Part shown: piece by piece, positions 1 through 14,600 of the stretch | Layout of the letters: each line of letters starts with the position of its first letter | Numbering within the stretch: position 1 is the stretch's first letter | Origin: Hyposmocoma kahamanoa | Lineage: Eukaryota; Arthropoda; Insecta; Lepidoptera; Cosmopterigidae | NCBI RefSeq assembly: GCF_003589595.1 | Contig: NW_020654289.1 | Span: forward strand, 1,049,076 to 1,113,075 | Length of the DNA stretch: 64,000 bases | Direction: 5' to 3' | The notes under the pieces: model-generated | Database searches by the model: none | Told to the model about the DNA's origin: nothing | Seen by the model: the letters and a program-made list of their open reading frames with translations, nothing else | Position numbers and translations under genes: made by a program

Positions 1-2527
1 CATTACTCTTAAAAATTTTCACGAAAAACTTACCTCGAAATTTTACAAGAAAACCGCTTATTCAATAGGTACTGTACATATACCAATGATTTTTTTTATA
101 TCAACTGTACTAAATAGAACACGTATACTATACGATATACATTTTTCAAATGGTTTTGATTTCATTTTTTTTTAGTCTGAAATAAAACCTGCCGCCCGAT
201 CCAAGCAAAGTGAACTGTATTAGTACGGGAAAAATCTGAATTCGAGTTGTGCCAGTGTAGACTTTTAATGCGTACGGGAAAGGAATGGATACGCTAGCGG
301 CATTATCATAATCTGTGTTTCACGAAAATTACAACTAGACTAGATCTATTTTGTTTCTAAACATACAGAGATTTGTCGCTAGGGATATTAAGCAGAGAAT
401 TCTAAAAATGTGCACCCCATTACACTAAGCACGCAAAGATTAAAAGAAACAAAATAGTTTTAGTGCACGTGAAGTTTTTCTCGGTGGCAGTTGCGAAGCT
501 GCTAACTCTTTTCTCTTTCTCTCGTATGACATTAACAACACGAGAGAGAAAGATAAATACAACAGCGATCGAGCATCCTTACGCCACTACAATAATAATG
601 TAATTTTATGTAGAAAATTCCATTAGTATGTGGGTAATTTAACTTTCATACAAAATTATCAGTGGCAAAGGGACCTGTTACAACAGTCCCGTCGAATTAT
701 AAGAAATCTGTTCTCCAACGTACTACAAATAATACGCACCCTTCGCCACTGATATTTAGACTTTAAAAAAGCTTCTACTGCCTACGTCAAGACATTTTTG
801 TAATAGATACTGCATATGAGCTTACTGTGCATGCTTTCTGTGTTGGTATCATGTGAAGCCTGCCAACATTCACGTGATGCGGATCTTGCGAAACGCTCCA
901 CCCTCCAATGTTGTTAGAACTAAGTCCGATAAGGTTAGTCGGCGATTGCTTATTTATGTTTTGGGCAGACACTTTCATTAATGACGTCACTATTGCAATG
1001 TCATATTCGAAAGAAATGCCGTACGTCTTTAAAACGTACCAATTTTAAACAATTTTGTTTCTAATTGACAAGTGGTGAGCTATTATGCCGTTAAACTTCA
1101 TTAGATGAATCACTTGTATGCCAATTGAACGTAATGTGTGAGGTAGATCCTTTGGATAAGCATCGGAGATCTGATACACCATTAATAATACATGAAGTCA
1201 ACCTTAGCGGTTGGAACAATGCTATAATGTTAGTGTCTGACCTGTTTATGGGTTACAAGAATACGGAAACATTAATATGTCAATGAAACGGTTGAACAAC
1301 AAACTCAATATTGTACAATATGTTATAGTTTGTGTGTGACTGTAATGTACATTTCAATCTTTAACATTGATATTGCAATGTTTACCTAAGCTTGCTGCCC
1401 ATGGCACTTCTAAAGAGTCAGAAGCTTTGTAGCGTTCATTGGTTAAGTTTTCATGCGTTTTTTAGCTTTGTATTAGATAGCACTCAAGGCTGTGACATAT
1501 CACACATTTGGTGCTACATTTTTATTTAACACTACAAATTTTATTTATTTCGACATATTTAATTCAATTGTACTGAAATTACAATTACATCAATGTAGCA
1601 CCAAATAAGTGATATACATAACAACGTAGTGAATAAAAGGCGCTCATAAGTTAATTTTCACCCATTATTAAGTTATTACACTTTTTGAAAACTAGAGAAC
1701 CGCAGGGTGATAGCCTGTTTGGGCATCCGATACGACAATACATTTTTTCATATTTCCTTGGAAGGTAAGATCGAATTCAGGGAAAACCCAAACGAAGTTG
1801 TTTAGATCAGATATGGGGAAAAAATATGGATAATATGGAAGTTAGTTATGCAATAATTGCTAAACATAACGACTATTCGAAAACAGGTCAGCTTTCATAA
1901 AGACGCTTCTATCGTTAACTTGTTTTTATTTTTCAATTTCATATATCATCCATTCATGCTAGAACATTGCTTAATAACAGGATATCTTAATAGGCATATT
2001 TACATAAACTTCAAATAGTATATAATTATAGAGTGAATAATGCCTCTAAAATCAAAAATTATAAGATATTTTTTTAAATAGATAATTATCAAAATAATTA
2101 TCATGTTTCTTCACAGTTTTGTCTGTTTAACTTTTGACTAAAAATGACAAACAGTGAGACAAGTAAATAAGCATGAAGAAAAATATTTGGGTTAATTTGG
2201 TTAGTGACATTTTTGTCTTTGACACGTTAGGACACGAGAGGATACAAACATTTAGCATGATATTGCTAGCGATAGCGTTTTGTTATTCCAATTAGGTTTA
2301 TAAATAATATGATAATCATATTATTAATGATAAGTGTCTCTCCCAACCCTGCCCCAAATATAGAATATAATACGTAATAATTCCGCTATTTAAGAGGGAG
2401 GTATTAATCACTCTATGCTCTTTCTTCTTTGAAGTTTAGGTAAATACATTCGTGTCTATTTTGATCTCTGTTAATAACATAAATGAACTTTAATATATAT
2501 TTTCAAATTATATATCTGCATTTTCAG
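1..2527 (+). other. intron of gish (left-hand part)
   Basis: AT-rich intronic sequence upstream of the first gish exon in the window. I see no convincing exon and no clear repeat here. Short ORFs such as 787-990 have no codon structure or recognisable motifs. Confidence 0.7.
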
Positions 2528-2608
2528 TCGACCCCAGTGGGATCGAGCCAGACCGGACACGAGGTGGTGGTGTCTCCTAACCGAGATAGACATCAACCTT
2601 TCAATAAG
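2528..2608 (+). CDS. gish: gish tail exon: end of kinase domain/linker
   Basis: An 81-nt (27-codon), phase 0-0 exon between acceptor ttttcag and donor AAG|gtattt. It reads [10 protein letters not shown]...SPNRDRHQ...NK. The TPVG string is the family's border between kinase domain and tail, and SPNRDRHQ corresponds to the vertebrate SSNREAHQ segment. The other two frames do not fit: one hits a stop and one gives no family match. Confidence 0.88.
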
Positions 2609-5600
2609 GTATTTTATTTATTTTAACATTATTAAATTATAAGTTTATTTGATTTTATAATATTTTTTTTAAAGAACACAATTATTTGCTACGATTATTT
2701 CTTTAGTTCACAATTATTCTGTGGAATATCTTATTTGGCAACATTAGTGCAAAAGTGTCTTAGGCATCGAGTATATAACCAAAAATAGAGGCGAAATAAG
2801 GACCATATATTCCTGGTAACACATTAGCGATACATCTCTTATAAATATCAACTCTCGTTTGCACTGAAATATAGACAGGCCAACTACTGACCTGTGTGTA
2901 CGTCTCCGTATATTCCAAAAAAAAATTCGTATTTATTGTAATAAAGATAATATCTCTAACAACGTCGTGCTGTTCTATTCGGTGGTGTGGGAAAAACAGC
3001 AAAACATCTAATTACAAAACAAACGGAATTACATTTCATCGGTAATTAAATATTAAATATGTAATTTTCGTCCATTATAGCGAAGCTCAAGTTAACTGGA
3101 CGATTTGAAGTGAAACAGTTGACGACACCCGTCAATAGTTTCGAACTCGGGCTGGCCAATCGGAGCGCAGTTGTCACAGTAATGATATGGCAGAATAGTT
3201 TTCAAACAAATTAAATGACATTTCGTCTCTATTTCTGGTTATATACTCGATGGTCTTAGGTTTTTCTTTTTGGCAAAAAAGTTTATTGTTTAATACATTG
3301 ACTTACAATTATATGGACGTCGGGTCCGCGCTAAAAAGTGTCCGAACTGATAGGGCGTTAAAATCGTATACAGAGCGTCATTCACGCTTTAGTCTTTGTT
3401 TGTTCGACTGACAGCGAAGCAAGCAAAATTAGACCGTACTGCGATGACATTACAATTTAAATTCAATTTTTTAGCTTTTTCATGTTCCTTTACATGTCAC
3501 TACGTTTAAATAGGTTGACTTGGGACATTTTTTTCGTGGTTTTTGTATTAGACCCGTCGTCCATTTATTTGTAAGTCAATGGTTTAATAAATAATAACTG
3601 TGTTTCCCGAAAGCTATAACTAGGGATATACAAAGTTTGACATTTACTAGACAAACACGTGACATCATCGCTTTACATCAGGTGGGATTATCGCTAAGCG
3701 TTAAACTATTTTACGTAATCTTTTTTATTTGTAAGTTGGGCATGAAATAGAAACCAGGATAACCAGAATTATGTAGATTAGAGTTTGGGTTACCACCCTT
3801 TTGAATTTATCCGGACATGTCCGGCTTTTGGACCATCTGTCCGGATTTGTCATTCGTCCGGATTGTTCAAGTTAGGGTAAAAATTTTTGGAATAAAAAAA
3901 AATACGACAAGAATTCTGTACACTTGTCCATCGCTGCTGCCACGTTAGATTTGAGGTTTCATTTTGTTACTAAAAAATCTGTTCTGGATTGTTCAAATTT
4001 CCGAATAGTAACCCTTATTTAAATACACAACAGAGAATTAAGTCTTTCAACCATAAATTCACATTGGTTTACTTACAAAATTACGAAAATTAGTACTTTG
4101 AAATCATGGTAGAGTGTGGTTTATGTGTCCCTGGCTTTTTACAATTATGATTTTGAACTAAGCGTACAACGACGAGCAGAGCAAGCGAAGCTTTATCACG
4201 AATATAGAAGATAGGTGTTCTCACGAAAAAAAGGAAATTAAACAAAATAATTGAATATAATATATAAAAGCATTTTTGCCCTAATGTTGTCAGGAACTCA
4301 TACGAAATTCTGACCATATGATTTTTGTCGGTGCAGGATGATTTGTGTGATTATATGATTGGTTTGGTTGAGGACGATGAGGCGGCGCTTATTGCGGGAG
4401 AGGTTTGACCCTTCACTCTTATGTTTATCATACACCGTTATAATCGTATACTGGACTTCAGAACTGTTCCTTTTGTTTACACAATTATTCTAATTTCAGT
4501 GTGCTTAATAGGTCATTCACTAAACTTTAGCATTATGGTGCTAAAGACCGACCCGGTTTTGCACTATGGTAAAATGTGGAGAATAATCTGCTTCTATTCT
4601 ATCCTATTTTTAAGTTTATAGCCTCTCTTGAACACCTCTGCCAACGTCTAGGCAGTCATGGTAGTTAAACTTTTTTTTTTATTATATACGTTTAACACTG
4701 GTCTTTTAAGTCTATTCCGGCTTCTGGAACAACACAAAATATCCCGATGTACGAGTACCAACACCATTACAGATATTTAAATATAATATAAGTTGTATAA
4801 TTTAAATTTGTTAAGACAAATAGAATCAGTTATTAATATTAAGAGGTGTTTAAAAAAATAATCTACTTATATTTGGTAAAATTTAGCTTGCTTTAGAATG
4901 ACATGTCAAAATTCATGATACAGTTGCGGGACACGAACAGTGATATCGAGAATCGATTTTAAAATATGTCGACTGACATATCGACTGTGAACTGCCAACC
5001 TGTACTATCTCAATTAAAAAATAATTAAATAAAAATATGTAGTGTACATACATATAAGTGTAATAAAAATATTTAAAAACTACGTGTTTTTATTTAATAA
5101 ACCAGATGCTATATAAATGACGCAATCAATTTTTTTCTTCGTCCTGCAAATTTGTCATAAATTGAGATAGTACTGATTGCCAGTTCACAGTTCATATGAC
5201 GAATTTAAATCAGGCTTACAATATCATGGTAATAACTGAAGTCAACTTATATAAGTAACGTATGCTTATAAATAATAGTTTATTGTTACACTTGGATACA
5301 AAATTCACCTGTAATACGCAATTTAGTCGGAAATAACATTTGAAAAATTATCACCAACCTTTTCTCGATTTGATGAGTTGAATGACTCCATATTTTTGAC
5401 GTGTCCCAACACAATTTTTTTCCCAACTGATATAGCTATTAGCAGCAGTATAGCTCCTTGTGAAAGAGTTCGTTCAGGGAAGTACTGGAAGTTTTGAAGC
5501 TTTGGCTTGGGTGGTTAGGGCGCGGGTGAAATTACAGGCACACTTGTTAACTTATGTCTCAGGGTGACAGTGCCCCTCAGATCTTTACGACTTGAAGCTT

Positions 5601-8600
5601 TGAGTGGCAACTGTTATGGACAGGTGTGTAGCTTACCATTAGACGCACCACTTGTTCGTCCGTTCACTTGATATTATAAAAAAAATTATTAATATCTATG
5701 TGTGATTAACTTGAAAAACCATTTGTCAATAATTTATGGATTTGAATGATCGTTTGTTAATGAATAGTAACGTAATATTATGTAAAACATTTTATTGTTT
5801 TGTCGTGTTTAAAAATATATAATTTGGCGGCGTTGCTACAAATTTCTTCGATTTTATTTTGTCGACATGTCATTTTAATCAAGCTGAATTTTACGGAGTA
5901 TTATAGTACACTGAAATTAGCATACTGTAATGGAACCTTAAGTTTAGTTGTGAAACTGAAAGCCCCGTTTACTTCATGCTAATTTCAATATGCTGAACGC
6001 GTTGTTTACCACACTTTATCATAGTGTAAAGGCAATTGATAAGTTGACAAACAATTGAATTTTATGCAGAAATCAAAAAGTTTTCAATATGGCGTATCCA
6101 AAATGGCCGCCATATTATGTCGTTTCCGAGCTGATCAGTGTAGCATATTTTATTCTGAAGGTAAATTAAAATGTGTTAAGTTGATAAACTGGTATTTTTC
6201 AAGTTTTTATTATTGAAACACTATACGATTACGACACTTTGCTGTTTACCCTAGTTTTGTCATTACTCCGCTCCCCGGCTATCGCCTCGATTCTCGAATA
6301 TTCCATAGCTCCCATGCTGCCATCTATCGGTGTGCGTTTTTACGCTCAAATTGTAGTTGACAATCGTTGTCACTCGAATTTGGATATAATTGTAAATGTT
6401 TACAATTTGTTTGCTGTGTATACAAACATATAGATAGCTATAGATTCCCTTGTCAGTTAATTACCGTTAATTGCTATAGTAAACTTAATGTTATACCTTG
6501 TTGTAACCTGAAGATATTTGTTTAGAAAGAAGTAAACAACTTCAAAAATAAGCTTCGCAGTCATCACTAGAGCCCTAACCAAATATTGTGTGGTTTTTTA
6601 AACGCTTATACCGAAATTGTTCCACTAGAGTTTAGTTCTTTTGATATTTGTTTTTTGTTTTTTTTTTATTTGGTGCTTGAGTGTTTATAGTGTAGTTTTA
6701 AACATTTTCCTTCCAAGATTATTATTTAATTACCTAGTAGTAATTTTTAGTAACTAGTTTTTACTCGTGACTTGGATAACTCTAGTTTTAAACTTTTTAA
6801 GCGGGAAAACTTACTTAAAATACAATGTACATAAGATTATCCGCATAATTTCATATAAAATGTAACTTCATTCTCAAATATAAATTACAAAAATTTTACA
6901 TCCAATTTTTTATTGATTTTGGTTTTCAACCATTGTCTCGGTAGTTTCGAAACACCATGTGATATAATTCCATGCGTGTGCCTTAAATATAAATAAACAC
7001 TTTCAGGGTGGGGTGAAGGACTCGGGGGGTACAGCGAACACGGGGGGCAACTGGCCCCACAGTGGAAAAGCTACCCCGCTCACTACGGGCCATCTTACCC
7101 CGGCAGATAGACATGGATCGGTACAGGTATGGTACATTTTGTTATTAGGAATTTATTGCATTGGACCTGAATTCGAGAAAATATTATACATAAACATAAT
7201 ACATAGTTGTGAAAATTACAAACGATAAATTGTATCGCGGCTATATTGCAGAAAAAATATATCAATTTATTTTTGATCGCATATTTTTAAAACCTTTTTT
7301 TTTAAATCAGGTTCTGTGCGTGGTAGAACATAGATGGGCTCTAGTTTTTGGAAAAAAAATTGACAATTAAAATTGTTACTTCTAAGTTTTCCAAAAACTA
7401 TCCCAACAAAAACACTAATGATTAAACATTAACTAAATTAAGTTTAAATAAAATATACCTAAATACATTATAAATTATAAAATAATTTGTGTAGCACTGA
7501 TTCTATTAGATCCACGCTGTTTATGCACGCATCCCTTAAATATATCGCACACCGGCTGCAACACTGACACAAGTAAAAAAAGTAAGAAACGTGGCAAGTA
7601 AAAATATGACGTGAGTGTGTAAATATCGTATAAAAATTGTCTAAAGTGACATCTGAAGAAAACTTTACAATATTAAAACAAATTGTAACCGAAAAGCTGG
7701 AAAGTTTTTGCACGCGCCCTAACAAAACCCGAAAAAATATGATTTTTGACTTGTGACACTATTGAAATCGTTGTGCGATATAATAGACAAACATTTTTTT
7801 TATTACAAAATTTAGTTATTTATACATTATCCTAATGATTCTGCAACATCTACAGTTGCTGAACACATCGTGGTTATCTCATTTCAGTTACTCGCAAACC
7901 TCAATATTGCGGACTGCCCTCTTTGTGTTGATCACTAAGACGGCCCTCCTTAGAAGTGAACCGTGCCCAGAATGGGACGAGTTTCAATATAATATTATAA
8001 TACATTGTGTGAGACAGAGGAAAAATGAACATCTCGTTTTTAAAACAGTTAAACTTACTTTAAAAACAATTTAAACAACAATTTAAATCAATAGCGCTAA
8101 CATAATGTGCGGTACATAGACATACATACATACGTTAAATATATAAAATTCGCACCCCGCATAAGTGGAGTTACGTCAAAAATGTTTATTGCTCCATTAT
8201 GTACAGAAAAATATAACCCACATCCTTTCCAATTCTTGTAACTCTGTCTACAAAATTAGTCGCCACTTATGCCATTCTTCGATGAGGGATGCGAAATATA
8301 TTTGTGCGGTCATGCAAGGTTAAGGTTGAAAAGTAAAGAGAACATCAATCTAGACTACTTTTTACTGTTGTTATCGCTTGACGTGACCTTGACTCTGTTG
8401 TACAACGTCATATTTGTTCAGCAACTTAGATGATTAATGTTCGTGTAAAGTTGTGAATGTATATTGGTGTATTTATTTTTTAGCTGTTGAAGAATAAACA
8501 TTTTCGGTATGTGAAATTCCCCGGATCAGTTACAACGGTCAGTTTTTGAAATATTTTGCGGCATTGTGTGATGTCTGCATGAAGCTTATTAAAGGGTTTT

Positions 8601-11600
8601 TTATTTGTGTACGATATTTTAAGGGATTACGGTACGGTGTGTTTAGTTATGTTACTATGTACTGGGGATGATCCATCGTGATGATCAAATGAACATTCTC
8701 GCCGTGGAATTTTAAAAATCGAATTCCCTCGTAATGAAGTGACGTAAATTACTTTTTTGGGAAAATAAAAAATAGATTAAAGAAATTACTCGCGTGGCAA
8801 ATAATATGTCAAAATTATTTTTAATGGTGCGCTATTTAAGCTGATCCTTAAAAAAAATCACTTTTGGAATTATGTCACTTCATTTTTGAGGGTGCGATTT
8901 ATTTTATTTGCAACATGTACATTGATTTTAAACTATTACTAGCCCATTATATCAGCTTCAAAACGTGTCGTGTCCATTTAGATAGCAACAGTTTTTTTTT
9001 TATTGCAGACGGTTTACTTCGAACTCTGTTCGGTAATATGACCAATAGAAAATAACATTCACCAATGTTAGTGTTGAAAAAAACCGCAGACATTCTACGT
9101 ATTTTACTATTAGGGAAAAATCGTTGGAAATTGCAAAAGTTACACGAGTAGATATCTCCATCAATCACGTGGTGGCGGTAGGCAGCTACTTTAAGTCGTA
9201 TTTTAGATTGTTAATTTCGGGGTGCTAAATTATGTGGTCGTGTATAGGTATCAGAAAAAAAAGATAAAAAGATAAGGGTAAAAGAAACCCTACATCGCCG
9301 GTGCCATGGACAACACACATTGGTAGACAACCACAAATTGCACCCAAACACCGAGAGAAATAAATGTGGGCCATACAAATCCGATGGCCTTCGTTGTTGA
9401 GTGGTTTGCACACCAGTTTTCACGGTGTCACCATCTCTGAGGTCCCGGGTCCGATCCCCGGCTGGTGTAGAAAACTAACTTTTCTATATTGTCTCGGGTC
9501 TGTGTTTTTGTGGTACCGTCGTTGTATCCGATTGCCATAAAACAAGTGCTTTAGCTACTTACTTTGGGATCAGAGCAGAGCAACGTGTGGTGTTGTCTAA
9601 TATTTATTTCGGCAGTCCAGCATGGTAGCCTTTTGGCCACGGAGGCAGCTAATCTCTATCAAGCATAAGTTTGGCCAAGTATAGAGTTCAAAGTTAGTTA
9701 ATTTATCTAAGTCTAGATTACCGCAGAAAAGCGTCCTTTATTATTATTATTATAATACCAAGTGACGGAACGAACAAGTTGTGCGCCTGATGGTAAGCGA
9801 CACGCCAATCCATAACAGTTGCACTGCCACACAAAGCTTTAAATCGCAAAGATCTTAGGTCATTCCCACTGCGCTCGTCATCCTGAGACTTAAGTTGAGA
9901 ATTTCCATGTGCCTATAATTTCACCAGCACATTTACTTACCCTTCCAAACCGGAACGCAGCAATTCTCACATTACTGCTCGGCGGCAGAAATAGGTAAGG
10001 TGGCAGCAGAGCTTCCGTGAACAAACTCTTTCGCAAGGAGGTCTACTGCTACTACTGGCATACTTGTATGGAATACAGTTCTTACTTTACAAGTCTAGTT
10101 AAAAGTCCAGAACACTCCATCCTTATGGCATTGACTTACCACACTCGCGCGAGGCGCTTTGCTATATATTTCTTGAAGCGTATGTCAATGGACTGGAATG
10201 TAGTGCGGACATTTGTGATTGAAGGTCTGCTACGCCGAGACCTCGGGTTCGATGCCGGGAGAAATATTTGTATGGCCTACATTTATTTTTCTCTTTAGTC
10301 TGGGTGCTATGTATGTATACATAAAGTAGTATATAGAGAGAGTGACTAAACAGTCGTTTAATTTACTTTAAAGAAGCTTTCATTTAGTTATTTTTTTAGT
10401 TTATTTCAATATGATTAAGTTTGAAGAATTACTGATTTAGCACACTCACATTAATGTGATGGGGCTTGCTGTAGAAAGATATAGGGTGAAAAGAAAATTC
10501 ATTCGCAAATCTTTACGTAAAACTCCGCAACTCACTCCGCAAGTCCGTTGTTACACAATAATTTATTTAAAATACCGTGCACAAATAAATGTTGAACCTG
10601 TTCTGTGCTCTCGAGTAAAAAGTAACACGAGCTTTCAGTGAAGCACTGCCAATATTCATTCATAAAATTGTCATGTACTCTTTTGGAATTGCACTAATTC
10701 TGGGTTATTTTCTCAAGGCATCATTGTATAATCGTGTTAAACCAATCGTATTGGACTAATTCACAAAATGCTAACTTTTCAAGCACGAGAATACTTTTTT
10801 TTACTTTAAACATGAAAATTACCCAAAATATTGTTAAAGTTTTCCGCTTTTCTTCTTATTTTCAATTGTTAACCTACGCTAGTTAGACAGATCCTAAAAT
10901 ACTGTTATCGCTTGTGTTTATTAATGGGTAGAAGCGATTGCAAGATTTTTAGTCTGTCCAATAGTAAGGGCAAGAATTTGGAATCGCAACTTTTAATCGA
11001 TTAATGACTTTAATCTAAATCTGATTATCTTTTGATAATTGACAATTAAGCAATAATTACACAAGAATCGCGGAGGTCTATACACATTGCACCCTCAACG
11101 ATAAAGAGTCTTAATTCGAAAAATAACAATTTTGGCTAATGAACAAAATAAATAAAAAAATAAACACTAAAAGTCAACTATTATTATATTGTTTTTCATA
11201 TTAAATAGACTCATCGCATTCGGCACCAGCTAAATTGTATACAGGATGGAAAAAAAACAATGGGACATCTTCATCTCAGGGTTAATTGAAGTCATTATGT
11301 ACTAATAATATCCAATAATTTTGAGAGATTTTGTCGCTGTAATTGATCATATGATTAGTACAATAAAGTAGTGAGTGTGTATTTTTTTTATTTTTAGTTG
11401 GTTTGATTCTCGGCTCCAGTAAAATTTCAAAAAATCTGTACATTTATTCATATAAAAAAATAAAATTATCTCCTTTAAGTAAAATTAGGTATCTGAAGTA
11501 TTTAAGCTAGTTACTCTCCATGTCCCTTTGATTTTTCTGCACCCTGTATGGTGTCAGGTAAGTTTTTTTTTATATTTATTTTGGTCAGTTTTTCAAAAGA

Positions 11601-14600
11601 TACTTTTTGAATTTTGATCATATATAATGTATACATGCTATACCACTATCGGGTGTTAATGGATTACATATCAAAAACTGTAACTCGTAACTGTGCTATT
11701 TCAAATGCTATGCATCCCCCGTTTGAAAAGCTTTTGTATGGAACTTTTGTATTTTGTATTGTTTTCAATTTATAAGAGATGTAAATAAGTGTGTTTGGTA
11801 TCACACTTTCAGTAATAAAAGTCCAAAAAGTAAATTTGGGAGACAAAAATAGGGTAGCCTATCAGTAGTCTGAAATAACATTTGCCAGAAATAACGTTTG
11901 GTCGAAATTTCATAACATCGGAAGTAATTTTGAGAGGAAAATGTTTTTTTTCTTTTAAAAGTAACTTAACCAAACCTAACCGAACCTAATCGTGTCTTTG
12001 CGATAAACATTCAACACATCCTGAAAGAACAACTGTTTCGTTATAATTCGGTTTTCGGTGTAATGAAAATTCGAACAGACGTTATTTTGGACAAAAAAAT
12101 TTTCGACTTTTTTATGTTACCCAAAAATAGTTTTCATAAAAAATGTACGTGACACAATTATTATATGACAAAATTAAATTTGGTATGAGAAACGATACGA
12201 AACATAAAAAATGAAGGTCATAAAAATATCACGAATCATATTATGTGAAATTTTATAACTTATTTAAGCATAAAACAGTATCGACTAATTTTGTTCGTAG
12301 AATCTTTAAACCTCTCTCGTGAAAAATGTAATTTTACAGATGTGACCTTATTACACAATGGGTGCGATATTAGTTTTATTTCGTATATACATGGATCGAA
12401 CTGAAGGAGGAGTAGCAGCGTAGTCCCTATCTGGTACACCAGATGTCGCGACGAGTACCAAATAGCTATTTTTGTAACTAATTTCTAGTAACATAGTAGT
12501 TTATGTGACTGTTACATAATGAAAATCATTAAAATACCGAGTGTTTTAATACCTAATTGTCTAAAGTTACATACACTGCTTTATCTACACACATATTATA
12601 GGCTCTGTAAGATGTGATAAACAACAAAACAAACTAAATGGCGGCAAATAAAAACTATTCTCACGCATGTCATGCTACCGTAGTTTCTTTTTAAATTCAT
12701 AGACAAACTAGAGTCGGCCCCAACTATCATATCGTTCGATATCAAGTAACGTGTGAGATTTGTCAAAATTGTTTGCTATTGACATTTCATTTCGAATAAA
12801 ACTTCATCTCGACTGCTATTAGAATTGAGGTCGGATGAACTTGTTTTGTTTTTCAGAAATTTTCGTAATTTGAATGTATTCGATTTTATTATTAATGCAA
12901 TAATAACATTTTCACAGATAAGAAATTTGTTCTAACGAAAACAGATATCTTTATGCTGGTTGTAATTTGCGGTTTTTAAACACATCATAGACAGTTTATG
13001 ATATGTGTGTAGATAAACAAATAAATCAACTAGTTGGTGCTTATTGCAGAGTTTTATGGATAGTGCCGGCTATTCTTCTATTTTGTTTAGGATTAGCGCC
13101 ATCTACCCATATTAGGAAGCGTTAATTTATAACTTAGTACGTAACACAATGCCATCTTTTGTCAGACACACATATTTGTCAGAGTTCAGAAAATAAGTTT
13201 AGCTCATGATCAATATTTCAATAATATTATTACAAGGAAAAAATAATTACTTCGTACATAACTGATATCCACGGCCATTAACATATTACAAATTACTTCC
13301 AGATTATTGATCAGCGCCATCTAAGCATAAGACGGAATTTTGACCTTGATCAAAGTTACTTATGTGTATTATATTTTTAAATTTATCTTGCAATTGCAAT
13401 GACCTAAATGATGACCAAACAAGTATTTTATTATATCATCTTTGGTCTAGATTATTGGACTGTCATTTAGACAGTGTTATATAAGTTTATACCATGCAAA
13501 TGAACGCTATTGTATATTAATCTATGCACGCGTGCTACCTTCAATTATTTCTTACTATAGCATGTACTACAAAGCCTGCTCTAGAAATCGTATTTGTGAA
13601 GATTTTTGTACCTTTACGATTTGTATTGAAAAGTATTAATTAAATCTTGCATGTAATATCTGCATTTCATTCGTCTCTTTACTACCGTAGAGAGTCACCA
13701 TACTTATCAATACACAATCGAATTAAGCTGGTCAGAAACAGCTTTATGTCCATGTAATAAAAACAAAAATGAAATTGTGCGCTTCGCGTCGGCAGTTTGA
13801 ATAGAGCGAGCTTGTTTGTGGTGACTCTCTTACTCAGCTTTCGAAAGCGAACATTCCTTAAAAACGTAATCTACCTTTTTTTTATAAAAAAATTTACTTA
13901 CGAAAGTTAGTCAGGAAGCCATTTGAAATCAAAATTAAAGAATAATATAGTGTAACATTGTAATAATGGACGTTCCCAGGTGGTGTCATCGACGAACGGC
14001 GAACTCGGGGCCGACGACCCCACCGCCGGTCACAGCAACACGCCGATCACCCAGCCCCACCACGAGGTGGACGTCGTGGACGACACCAAGTCAGTGTTTC
14101 AGCTGTACGTACCCTTCTCATTGCTTATTATAGTCGCTGAATCCATTTCGGAGGTCAGTCGGTATTCAGAATTATAATTGCAGTGGAACGTTATGTACAG
14201 GGGCTGATGCAGATCGCCCATAATTGTATCATTGTATTTGTTTTGCAAGTTTGAGCTTTAAATGATACGTCAGACGCCCTTTTAATGCGCGATGTTATAA
14301 TGATATGCCATTCAATTCGCTTATACGAGTATTTAGTGGTAATACCTCTCGCTAACGCTTTATGAAAACATCGTGATGAAACGTACTTGCTGAAGAACGT
14401 TACCAACTTTTGGACTAAACTCTGGATTCGCGTCAAGTGGGACGTGTTGATGATAATATATGCTCAACGCACAAAAAGGACGTCGTCTGCATAGAGCCTT
14501 ATTAAAAAAAATTTGCTTTCTTTGTTATTTTTATTTTCCAATGTGATGTGTTTTAATTCGATGTTACTGTTTTCTATTTGAACGCAATTGAGTGCACGCA

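Larger units (their letters stand above)
7127..13979 (+). other. long intron of gish
   Basis: About 6.85 kb between the ADRHGSVQ exon and the VVSSTNGEL exon. It holds a SINE nest (9280-9650), a poly(A)-retroposon copy (9754-10045), a SINE fragment (10225-10315), an inverted repeat (11885-12110) and a GCGCCATCTA-type repeat (13022-13215). I see no further exon in it. Confidence 0.75.

Noticed and set aside
982..989. Second perfect CRE (TGACGTCA)
   Set aside because: It lies in the interior of a gish intron with no promoter features, and about one such site per window is expected by chance.
3811..3824. CCGGACATGTCCGG palindrome containing a p53-type decamer
   Set aside because: A single half-site in an intronic repeat-like stretch with several TCCGGA motifs. 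No second half-site at a normal spacing, so no basis for a response element.
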